Under the pieces are notes generated by a model. The model saw only the letters and a program-made list of their open reading frames with translations, was not told the DNA's origin and searched no databases. A DNA stretch of 64,000 nt, taken from positions 806,001-870,000 of the forward strand of contig JAXHLS010000002.1 in the NCBI GenBank assembly GCA_034522055.1. Direction: 5' to 3'. Positions 50,095 to 57,162 of the stretch are shown here, piece after piece. The DNA is from Gammaproteobacteria bacterium. Its GTDB lineage: Bacteria; Pseudomonadota; Gammaproteobacteria; JAABTG01. Position 1 is the first letter of the stretch, and each line of letters opens with the position of its first letter. Position numbers and translations under genes: made by a program.

Positions 50095-51012
50095 ATGGAC
50101 AATCCCTTCCTCACCCACCGTCTTACGGCCTATGAACACTGGCGCAGGCATAAGCTTGCCTGTGCCGACGCCGGACCGGCGGACACCGTGGAGGTGGCCG
50201 ACCCATGGTCGCCCACGGCCGGCGAGCTGACGGCGCTGCGCTATGCCCTCACCGTCCACAACATGGTGCACTACCGCTGGCCGGCCGTTCCACCGGAGGA
50301 TGAGAAAGAGGCCCTGCGCGCCTTCTGCCGCCGGCTCGGGCTGGTGGATCTGGACCGCAACCTCTACGCCGACGACGACGGCATCGCCGCCCTCAAGGTG
50401 GTAGCCGGCGGGCGCCGCGGCGAATACATCCCCTATACCAGTCGCGCCATCAACTGGCATACGGACGGCTATTACAATGCGCCTCACCAGCTGGTCAGGG
50501 CCTTCGCGCTCCATTGCTCCCGCGACGCCGCAATAGGCGGCGGCAGTCGGCTGCTGGATCACGAGCTGGCATATATAGCCATACGGGACCACCATCCCGA
50601 GTATGTCGAGGCCCTGATGGCGGACGACGCCATGACCATCCCCGAGAACGTCGAGGACGGTGAGGTGATACGCCCGCGCCAGGCCGGCCCGGTATTCAGC
50701 GTGGATCCCGGCCTCGGCAGCCTCCACCTGCGCTACACGGCCCGCACGCGTTCCATCCAATGGAAGGACGACACCCTCACACAGGAGGCGGTGGCCTGCC
50801 TGGTGGAGGTCTTGCAAGGGCTCTCCCACCGGGTCGTCGCACTACGCCTGCAATCCCAGGAAGGGGTCCTCACCAGCAATGTGCTCCACGGCCGGGACGC
50901 CTTCACGGACGACCCCGCTACGGGCCGGATACGGCTGTTCTATCGCGCGCGCTTCCACGAACGCGCGGCCGGCACCGGGGTCGCGGACTTCGCGGCCCTG
51001 TGCGGCGGCTGA
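50095..51012 (+). CDS. TauD/TfdA-family 2-oxoglutarate/Fe(II) dioxygenase
   Basis: A 305-residue oxygenase of the TauD/TfdA superfamily. The iron triad appears as His122 and Asp124 (NWHTDGYYN) plus His265 (SNVLHGRDAF), with a later arginine region (GRIRLFYRARFHER) for 2-oxoglutarate. I chose ATG 50,095, preceded by TGGAGA. Members act on taurine, carnitine precursors and other substrates; the substrate here is unknown. It is divergent from dsrA and leads a small plus-strand gene set. Confidence 0.82.
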   Translation: MDNPFLTHRLTAYEHWRRHKLACADAGPADTVEVADPWSPTAGELTALRYALTVHNMVHYRWPAVPPEDEKEALRAFCRRLGLVDLDRNLYADDDGIAALKVVAGGRRGEYIPYTSRAINWHTDGYYNAPHQLVRAFALHCSRDAAIGGGSRLLDHELAYIAIRDHHPEYVEALMADDAMTIPENVEDGEVIRPRQAGPVFSVDPGLGSLHLRYTARTRSIQWKDDTLTQEAVACLVEVLQGLSHRVVALRLQSQEGVLTSNVLHGRDAFTDDPATGRIRLFYRARFHERAAGTGVADFAALCGG

Positions 51013-51205
51013 GATGCCGCCGGGAGAACCGTGAAGCGTCAGCCCCGTCCCCCGGGCGAGTAAATCCCATAGAAGCCAGGATCAGGGATGTATTTCTTTC
51101 ACTGCCCGCCGCGATGAATCGGCATTTCCCCATGGCGGCTGCCTTGGAATCCCTGCCGCGTGGCCCGATACTTGTGCTTTGAAACCCACGTGGCAGGACA
51201 GACCG

Positions 51206-51391
51206 ATGCTCTATCTCAGCGAGTTGATGCTCCGGAACAACGACATCACCAGTTTCGAGGAACTCATGCTCCTGGTGAAGGAGGCGGCACGCTCGCATCG
51301 TTTTTTCAAGATGGACGTCAAGCCACCCTACGCCGATACGCCGGAGAACTGGGAGGATGTCCTGGAAGGGGCATTCAGCGGCGTGGTCTGA
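51206..51391 (+). CDS. Small conserved-looking protein, 61 residues
   Basis: Starts at ATG 51,206 (MLYLSELMLRNNDITSFEEL) with AGGA seven bases upstream. It is mostly helical and acidic, ending PYADTPENWEDVLEGAFSGV. No cysteine and no signal. I do not recognise it with certainty; its tight placement before the 51,436 gene and the cysteine-free DsrC suggests a role tied to sulfur metabolism. Confidence 0.6.
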   Translation: MLYLSELMLRNNDITSFEELMLLVKEAARSHRFFKMDVKPPYADTPENWEDVLEGAFSGVV

Positions 51392-51435
51392 AGACCATCG
51401 GGACGACTGAGCCTCAACGGGGACACGTACGGCAT

Positions 51436-52140
51436 ATGAAATTTTACAGCGGCAACGAGCACGACATTCACGCGGCGGCCCAGGACGCCGCCAGCGAGCG
51501 CGCCCAGTTGGAGACCCAGCTGCAGGCCCTGCGCCGACAGCTGCCCCAGGCGCCCGAGGGCAGCACCCGGCGCGCCCACATCCAGCTCGAGGAGGCCCAC
51601 CTGTTGCTGCGCATGGCCCGCCAGCCGGAGGCCTGGCCCCCCGCGCGCGAGGCCTTCGACCGCTTCATCGCCGAACGGGACTGGGAGAACGCAGCGGGCG
51701 CCGCCGAAGCCCTGTTCCTGGCCGAGCAGGACGATTCCCTGGCGGCCCTCGGTCAGGGGATCTGGCTCGCCGTCACCTTCCCCATCAATCCCGAGGTCAC
51801 CGTGGAACTGCTGCGGCGCGTGGTGGAAGAGACGCCCGAGGACTCGGATGGCGCCGCCGTGGCCGCGGCCGCCGCCCACTACGTGGCCGATCTGCGGGCG
51901 CCCGATGATGCCAAGGCCCGCGAGGACCTTTTGTTCTACACCGCCCAACTGCTGTCGTCGGTGGCGCGCCGTCACAGTGATGTCAAGGATCAGGCCCAGT
52001 TCGATGCCTGGATGTCCCGTCTGGAACTGGACCAGCCCGACAAGTTCCTGGTGCGGCTGCGCAACGTGGTGGACGTGCTGGTGCAGGACGAGTGGTGGTT
52101 CGACCGCGAGGCCCTGCAGGCCGCGATTCCGGAGAGCTGA
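51436..52140 (+). CDS. Helical protein of unknown function, 234 residues
   Basis: Not recognised. It begins MKFYSGNEHDIHAAAQDAAS, followed by a likely coiled coil (about residues 20-45), then an all-helical, acidic sequence rich in alanine and leucine that could form TPR- or HEAT-like helical pairs. No cysteines. It ends one base before the Cas6-like gene, so the two are almost certainly cotranscribed and may work together. Confidence 0.72.
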   Translation: MKFYSGNEHDIHAAAQDAASERAQLETQLQALRRQLPQAPEGSTRRAHIQLEEAHLLLRMARQPEAWPPAREAFDRFIAERDWENAAGAAEALFLAEQDDSLAALGQGIWLAVTFPINPEVTVELLRRVVEETPEDSDGAAVAAAAAHYVADLRAPDDAKAREDLLFYTAQLLSSVARRHSDVKDQAQFDAWMSRLELDQPDKFLVRLRNVVDVLVQDEWWFDREALQAAIPES

Positions 52141-52141
52141 C

Positions 52142-52849
52142 ATGTTCTGGGAGGACAACGAAGGCCAGCGGAACAAAGCCGAGACCGACGATGTAGTCGA
52201 CCTGGTGTTCCGTATCCGCTGCCCCACCATCCCGGCGGACCATGCCCACGCGCTCGGCGCCGCCCTCACCGGATTGTTGCCCTGGCTGCGGGACGATGCC
52301 CGGGCCGGCGTCCATACCATCCATGGCGCCCCCACGGGCAACGGCTGGATTCGTCCCGACGATGAGGCGGCCGACGCGGTTCTTCATCTCTCCAAGCGTG
52401 CCCGCCTGCAGCTGCGGGTACCGGCCACGCGGCTGGACGCCGCGCGGACCCTCGAGGGCCAGACCCTGGACATCGACGGGCATGCCATCGAAGTGGGTAC
52501 CCCCTCCATCAAGGAACTCGATCCTCTGCCCACCCTGTTCGCCCGTTACGTGGTGGGGAGCGAGGAGATGGAGCACGGCGACGAGATGGCGTTCCTGTCC
52601 TGGGTGAAGTCACGGCTGGCCGAGTCGGACATCCGTGTCCGCAAGCTCATGTGCGGGCGCAGCCACACCCTCAAGACCCCGGATGGCGGCCTGTTCGTGC
52701 GCAGCGTCATGGTGGCGGACCTGGACAAGGACGCGTCCCTCAAACTCCAGCGCCACGGCATCGGCCCATTGCGCCACATGGGGTGCGGACTGTTCATTCC
52801 CCACAAGGGCATCGTCTCCATGTCCCAAGGCTCCGACAAGGAATCATGA
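52142..52849 (+). CDS. Cas6/Cmx6-family RNA endonuclease-like protein
   Basis: A 235-residue protein that fits the Cas6/Cmx6 (type I-MYXAN) family pattern: an N-terminal VVDLVFRIRCPTIPADHAHA segment, LPWLRDDARAGVHTIHGAP with histidines 58 and 61 as candidate catalytic residues, LSKRARLQLRVPATRLDAA, and a C-terminal glycine-rich loop GIGPLRHMGCGLFIPHKGI (residues 206-224), a Cas6 hallmark. Cas6 enzymes cut CRISPR repeat RNA, but no array, other cas gene, or effector is present. The gene lies in a tight set with a helical protein and a cysteine-free DsrC. Family assignment is from memory of motifs. Confidence 0.7.
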   Translation: MFWEDNEGQRNKAETDDVVDLVFRIRCPTIPADHAHALGAALTGLLPWLRDDARAGVHTIHGAPTGNGWIRPDDEAADAVLHLSKRARLQLRVPATRLDAARTLEGQTLDIDGHAIEVGTPSIKELDPLPTLFARYVVGSEEMEHGDEMAFLSWVKSRLAESDIRVRKLMCGRSHTLKTPDGGLFVRSVMVADLDKDASLKLQRHGIGPLRHMGCGLFIPHKGIVSMSQGSDKES

Positions 52850-52857
52850 CTTCAGAA

Positions 52858-52984
52858 TAACTCTCATGGCGATACGCGCCGCCCAAGATGATGAAAGAGG
52901 AGCGCGTATCGCCATGTTCGTTCCCTCACCCCATCCCTCTCCCAGCGGGAGAGGGGGAGTTCGTGCTTCGCGACTTTCACGTTA
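52858..52984 (+). repeat. 127-bp hairpin-rich interspersed repeat, copy C
   Basis: Third full copy of the repeat. It starts nine bases after the Cas6-like stop codon and ends 119 bases before the cysteine-free DsrC gene. The 14-bp inverted arms and the 9-bp CCCTCTCCC hairpin are intact; the loop differs by one base from copies A and B, leaving the stem pairing unchanged. Confidence 0.85.
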
Positions 52985-53103
52985 AATGGTATAGAATTCT
53001 CCGCCGTCGATTCGATTGACCTGGCTTACCCCGCGGGGTGCCTGATCCTGGGGCGCTGCCGTACCAATAAACCAACCTTGTTTCATGTTTAAGGAGCCTA
53101 TCC

Positions 53104-53445
53104 ATGAGCTATGCGTTTGATGGTAAGACCATCGCCACCAACGACCACGGCTATCTCGAGGACCATAACGACTGGAGCGAGGCCCTCGCCCAGCATATCG
53201 CCAGTGAGGAAGCGGTGGGGGAACTCACGGAACGCCACTGGGACATTATCCACTACCTGCGCGACGAGTACTTCAACAACAACGGCAGCCAGCCCAACGA
53301 GCGCTCCATCATCAAGGCCATGTCGGACAAGTGGGGACGCAAGACCAGCAGCAAGGAGATGTACGAACTCTTCCCCCTCATGCCCAGCAAGCAGGGCGGC
53401 AAGGTCGCCGGCCTCCCCGAGAGCCGCCGCAAGGGCGGCTATTAA
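53104..53445 (+). CDS. Cysteine-free DsrC/TusE paralogue (RspA-type)
   Basis: A 113-residue DsrC-fold protein aligning along its length with the DsrC at 45,682 (DGKTIATNDHGYLEDHNDW, RHWDIIHYLRDEYF, KEMYELFPLMPSKQGGKVAG). Both redox cysteines are gone: the QACK position is QGGK, and the end is RRKGGY instead of TGCV. It cannot carry sulfur and matches the published RspA type, suggested to be regulatory. AAGGAG lies seven bases before ATG 53,104. Confidence 0.88.
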   Translation: MSYAFDGKTIATNDHGYLEDHNDWSEALAQHIASEEAVGELTERHWDIIHYLRDEYFNNNGSQPNERSIIKAMSDKWGRKTSSKEMYELFPLMPSKQGGKVAGLPESRRKGGY

Positions 53446-53878
53446 AAGCGACTTAACCGCGAAAGACCTGAAAAAGCGATTAAACTACGAAATACGCGAA
53501 AGGCGCGAAAAAAACAGCTCTTGGAGTGGGCCTGTGTATTGGCCAGATGCTGGCCATTGGGTATGGGCTGCCTTTCGTCGCCCACAGCCCTTGCCACTCC
53601 CACGAATGAGATCGAGAACCCCAGCACTCAAGACTTTTTCGCATTCTTCGGGTATTTCGTGGTTACCGCTTTTCTCTGTCCACGCCTTTCGTTACCGAGC
53701 CATCCGCGTACCGCGCACGACTGCAGTCGCAGGAATAATGGGCAGGGAAGGACCTCAGCCATTCCGGCCTGTCGGTGGTCGTTGGAAACCCGGGCGGCCA
53801 TAACTTTCGCTTCTTTCGCGCCTTTCGCGTATTTCGTAGTTAAAAAAATCTTTTCGCTGTTGAAGTTTTTCGTGGTGG
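53446..53878. repeat. Gene-free region with a 28-bp inverted repeat pair
   Basis: A 433-base gap. AACTACGAAATACGCGAAAG and eight further bases (53,483-53,510) recur exactly as an inverted copy at 53,814-53,841, enclosing about 303 bases without a convincing gene. Other CGCGAAA and TTTCGCG fragments occur at both edges. The element may be a repeat family common in gammaproteobacterial intergenic regions, or a remnant of a mobile sequence. Confidence 0.65.
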
Positions 53879-54553
53879 TCAAACCTCCGACCACATGCGC
53901 ACGAGGTTGACGTAGGCCACGTCCACCCGTTTGGTTTCCTCGGCATCGGGGGCATCCCGGAGCATCTGCTCTCGGGCCAGGTTGAGACCGTCCAGCAGTT
54001 CCCGTTGCTCGGGGCTTCTGATCATGCTCTGGATCCAGGTCACCGCCACCCGGCGCTCGCCGGCGGTCACGGGCGCCACGTGGTGGAGGCTGGACGAGGG
54101 GTAGGCCACGGCGGCGCCGGCCGCCAGCTTGACGCCGCGCGGGCCGAAGGCGGTGTTGATCACCAGCTCGCCGCCCTCGTAGGTCTCGGGAGCGGACAGG
54201 AATACCGTGGCGGAGACATCGGATCGGTACTGGCTGCCCGGTGCCCCCATGACGGGATCATCCACGTGATCCCCGTAGGTCATGTCGGACCCGTAGCGGG
54301 CATAGAAAGGGGTGGCCACCCGCAGGGGCAGCACCGCACTCTTGAAGCGGGGATGGCGCACCAGCGCCCCCATCACCAGGCGGTTCAACTCCGCGAGTTC
54401 GGGGGCGCCGCCATCCACCTCCTGGTTGTGCTTGACGCGCCGCGCCGCGAGGCCGGCCGACAACCGGCCGTCCACGAAGCGCGCCCCTTCCAGCAGTTCC
54501 TGCACCCGCGCCAGGGTGCGGGCATCGAGAATGCCGAGGATCTCCAGCAGCAT
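53879..54553 (-). CDS. PKHD-type 2-oxoglutarate/Fe(II) hydroxylase (PiuC/YbiX-like)
   Basis: A 224-residue oxygenase with the iron site His96-x-Asp98 (TYGDHVDDPVMG), distal His157/158 (SSSLHHVAPVTAGERRVA) and Arg168 for 2-oxoglutarate. It matches the PKHD-hydroxylase (PiuC) family, often linked to iron uptake genes. Here it is the last of three overlapping genes with a receiver-like protein and another oxygenase, so a modification pathway is possible. The substrate is unknown. Confidence 0.88.
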   Translation of the reverse strand: MLLEILGILDARTLARVQELLEGARFVDGRLSAGLAARRVKHNQEVDGGAPELAELNRLVMGALVRHPRFKSAVLPLRVATPFYARYGSDMTYGDHVDDPVMGAPGSQYRSDVSATVFLSAPETYEGGELVINTAFGPRGVKLAAGAAVAYPSSSLHHVAPVTAGERRVAVTWIQSMIRSPEQRELLDGLNLAREQMLRDAPDAEETKRVDVAYVNLVRMWSEV

Positions 54554-54930
54554 CAGTCCGCCGCCAGGCCTTCCAGGGCCGCGGCCACCGCCGCGGGAAC
54601 GATGGGGAACGCCAGGGTGCGATCCACGGGGAAGCGGCCCAGCACCTTGTCCAGATGGCCGGCCTGCTCCGTCTCGTAAAACACCACCACCCTGGCGGCC
54701 GGACAGCGAGTCTGGCGGGTGGCCAGCAGGGATTCCAGGCTGCTGGTACGGTCGCGGAAATCCGACTGGTAGTTGAACTCGGCGACGATGACCGCGGGTT
54801 GGCGTTTTTTCATCAAGGCGATGGCCTTGCGCATGGAATTGGCGGTGACCACCTCGTAGCCGGCCTGCCGATAGACATCCATGAGGTTGGGGTAACCGCC
54901 GAGTTCCATGATGGCAAGCAGCAACGGCAT
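54553..54930 (-). CDS. Receiver-like protein of 125 residues, degenerate
   Basis: Its fold pattern (GYEVVTANSMRKAIALMKKR, PAVIVAEFNYQS, ARVVVFYETEQAGHLDKVLG) resembles a response-regulator receiver, but the phosphoacceptor position reads VAEFNYQ, with no obvious aspartate, and the N-terminal acidic pair is missing. The start shares one base with the 53,879 stop arrangement, and it is one base from the oxygenase before it. Cotranscription is clear; function is unknown. Confidence 0.62.
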   Translation of the reverse strand: MPLLLAIMELGGYPNLMDVYRQAGYEVVTANSMRKAIALMKKRQPAVIVAEFNYQSDFRDRTSSLESLLATRQTRCPAARVVVFYETEQAGHLDKVLGRFPVDRTLAFPIVPAAVAAALEGLAAD

Positions 54931-54931
54931 G

Positions 54932-55528
54932 TCAGGCGAACACCACCCAGGTGGTGGCGATGTACTTGACGCCCTGCTCCAGGGTCACGCTGCGGTGTTC
55001 ATGGGTCCAGAAGGGGGGGAAGATCACCAGCTTGCCCTCCTCCGGGCGCACGCGCACGCCCTGGAAACGGAACTCGGTCTCGCCCCCCGGACCCGGCACG
55101 TCGTTGAGATACCACAGGGCCACCAGCTGGCGATAGCTGAAGTCATGGCTGCCGCCGTCGATGTGCCAGTGGTAGTACTCGCCGGCATGGTAGCGCTGGA
55201 TGCCGTAGCCCATATCCTTGAAGGAACCACCAAAGAACGGATAGACCTCCCGCACGATCTTCATGGTCGCCGCCAGGGAATGGAACAAGGCCTGGTCCAC
55301 GTCTTTCCAATCCGGCTTGTCGCTGACCGTCAGGTCCGTGGTCTTCTTGACACGTCCGTCCTCGGTCCCCACCTGGCCGATACGCCCCGCACGCTGGTGG
55401 TGGGGACTGTCCTCGAAACGGCGGATCACGTCACGGCAGAAGGCCCCGTCCAGGGCACCGTGGATCTCGTGGATGAAGGTGTCGGGCTTGACCTCCTCGA
55501 GGCGGGGGAAGGGGCTTGGGGATGTCAT
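54932..55528 (-). CDS. Prolyl 4-hydroxylase-like 2-oxoglutarate/Fe(II) oxygenase
   Basis: A 198-residue protein with the oxygenase core: His122-x-Asp124 (YHWHIDGGSHD), a distal His176/178 (FWTHEHRS) and Lys188 (GVKYIATTW), as in P4H-type enzymes. ATG 55,528 (MTSPSPFPRL) is my choice; the longer frame has no ribosome site. It is the first of three genes with a receiver-like protein and a PKHD hydroxylase. The substrate is not known. Confidence 0.85.
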   Translation of the reverse strand: MTSPSPFPRLEEVKPDTFIHEIHGALDGAFCRDVIRRFEDSPHHQRAGRIGQVGTEDGRVKKTTDLTVSDKPDWKDVDQALFHSLAATMKIVREVYPFFGGSFKDMGYGIQRYHAGEYYHWHIDGGSHDFSYRQLVALWYLNDVPGPGGETEFRFQGVRVRPEEGKLVIFPPFWTHEHRSVTLEQGVKYIATTWVVFA

Positions 55529-55582
55529 GGTTGGAAAACGTTCCGGGGCATGGATCGGGGGCACCGCCCACGATACGCAGGC

Positions 55583-56161
55583 TCAACCTCCCGTCGCGGC
55601 CGTACCGGCAGGCTCGTTCATGAGGTCCCGGATCAGGGCCTCGACATCGGGGTGGTCGAACTCACGCCCGCCGATGGCCCGATAGCGGACGCGGCCCTGC
55701 TTGTCGATGACATAGGTGGAGGGCAGCCCCACCACGCGGAAGCTGTTGGCCACGCTGCTGTCGGAGTCGAACAACAGGGGGAAGGTGGGATCCACCTCCA
55801 GCTGGCCGGTATAGGCGAACACATGGTCCGGGGTCTCGAACTGGTTGACCGCCACCACCGCGAAGCCGTCGTCCTCGAGGGCCTGGTAGAGGCGCTCCAT
55901 GGACGGCATCTCCTCGCGACACGGCGGGCACCAGGTGGCCCAGAAGTTGAGCAGCACCACTTGGCCGCGGTAATCCGCAAGGCTGTGGGGCTCGCCGTCC
56001 ATGTCGGGCAGCGTGAACTCGGGTGCCACCACCGGCGGATCCACCGGCGACAGGGAATGGCCGAGGCCTGCGGCGACGGCGGGTCCCACGACCAGGGCGA
56101 GGACCATGGCCAGGACCATGGCCAGAACCTGGAGTCCGGTCTTGCACACTCGCTCAATCAC
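55583..56161 (-). CDS. TlpA-like thioredoxin-fold thiol oxidoreductase
   Basis: A 192-residue protein with an N-terminal hydrophobic segment (VLAMVLAMVLALVVGPAVAA) acting as signal or anchor, and the thioredoxin active site Cys78-Pro-Pro-Cys81 in FWATWCPPCREEMPS. A later VGLPSTYVIDKQGRVRYRA holds the cis-proline. I assign a GTG start at 56,161, overlapping the upstream gene by eight bases. It acts in the periplasm, reducing disulfides, perhaps in cytochrome or sulfur metabolism. Confidence 0.86.
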   Translation of the reverse strand: MIERVCKTGLQVLAMVLAMVLALVVGPAVAAGLGHSLSPVDPPVVAPEFTLPDMDGEPHSLADYRGQVVLLNFWATWCPPCREEMPSMERLYQALEDDGFAVVAVNQFETPDHVFAYTGQLEVDPTFPLLFDSDSSVANSFRVVGLPSTYVIDKQGRVRYRAIGGREFDHPDVEALIRDLMNEPAGTAATGG

Positions 56162-56720
56162 GGGCGAGGAGTTCCGGCGGGCACTCCATATCTTCGATGA
56201 CTCCCACATGCTGTTGGTCTCCCACTGTCCAGGAAATTTCGAGATCGAAGGAACTGTCGCGGGGCAGTTTAACGGTGGTGAAGCCCTGGGCCCAATCGCC
56301 CGCCTGGAAGGTGGGGCTGTCCGGCAGGATGGACCAGTTGAAGGGCACGCCGGCGGCCTGCCAGTCCTGCAACCACTCGGTCTTGGTCTTCAGCGGATGA
56401 CGGGTCCCGTCCGGGGTGATGGCCCGCCAATCCGCCACCCGGTAGCTGACCGGGTGATCCGAGAGGTTCCGGGCGATGGTGCCGAAGGTGCAATAGGATG
56501 CCGCCTGGTCCAGCATCTCGGGGGTGAAGCCCTTGGAACCGTAGGTGGCCCTGATGAAGCGGGCATGGAGCTGGATGAGTTCGATACTGAAACCCTCGCC
56601 CTTCGCCTTGTAGACCCACAGCCCGGTCTCGGGATTGCGTTCCCGGACCACCTCCAGCGCCGCCGCGCCCGCCGCCGTGGCCACCAGCAACGCCCCTGCC
56701 ACCCACCGTAAAACATTCAT
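56154..56720 (-). CDS. Hypothetical periplasmic protein, 188 residues
   Basis: Not recognised. It has a clear signal peptide (MNVLRWVAGALLVATAAGAA) and a soluble domain of about 165 residues. ATG 56,720 has GGGGGTCGG seven bases upstream. It overlaps the TlpA-like gene and could be its substrate or partner. Two cysteines occur (positions near SYCTFG and DMECPP). Confidence 0.68.
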   Translation of the reverse strand: MNVLRWVAGALLVATAAGAAALEVVRERNPETGLWVYKAKGEGFSIELIQLHARFIRATYGSKGFTPEMLDQAASYCTFGTIARNLSDHPVSYRVADWRAITPDGTRHPLKTKTEWLQDWQAAGVPFNWSILPDSPTFQAGDWAQGFTTVKLPRDSSFDLEISWTVGDQQHVGVIEDMECPPELLARD

Positions 56721-56868
56721 AAAACACCGACCCCCAATTCGATTGGCGCGCACCCCGTATGCCCCTGAAGGGGCGACGCGGCCGTGCCGCGGCAAAGCCT
56801 GTGAGCTTCACGCAAGGCCGGCGGGATTGCAAGGATAGAGCCATTTCGAATTCCGCAAAACGCTGGCA

Positions 56869-57084
56869 GCAGGTAACCGGTGCTCCGTGGAGGGACCGTC
56901 AAATTCAAGGACGAATTTGAACGAGCGTACAGGGGCAAGCCGGGACCGAAAGTCCAGTGAACTTTCGCAGCCCGGCGCGCGCCCACGGCAGGGATGCCGT
57001 GGGCCGGGCCTGCAAGCGAAGCAGGACTGCGAAGCGCCGCAGGTATTCACAGCGATGTCCCGGAAGGGAGTACCGGTTACCTGC
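56869..57084. repeat. 216-bp inverted-repeat-bounded element
   Basis: GCAGGTAACCGGTGCTCC (56,869-56,886) recurs as an inverted, 17-of-18 matching copy at 57,067-57,084. The inside has strong nested hairpins, such as CCCACGGC/GCCGTGGG and GAAAGT/ACTTTC, and no gene. It lies in the 442-base gap (56,721-57,162) between two unrelated minus-strand genes. A miniature transposable element or structured RNA is possible. Confidence 0.65.
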
Positions 57085-57162
57085 GAACACCGCCTGGACC
57101 TTCGGTGATCGACAGCTTGTAACAGCTATCTGGCCCGTCTTTGCAAAACCCCGCGAGACGGC

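Noticed and set aside
49875-50114. Short minus-strand frame upstream of dsrA
   Set aside because: No family pattern, overlaps the likely promoter and the start of the TauD-like gene.
52858-52984. CRISPR array candidate near the Cas6-like gene
   Set aside because: Only one repeat copy is present here and there are no regularly spaced repeats and spacers; the other copies are far apart.
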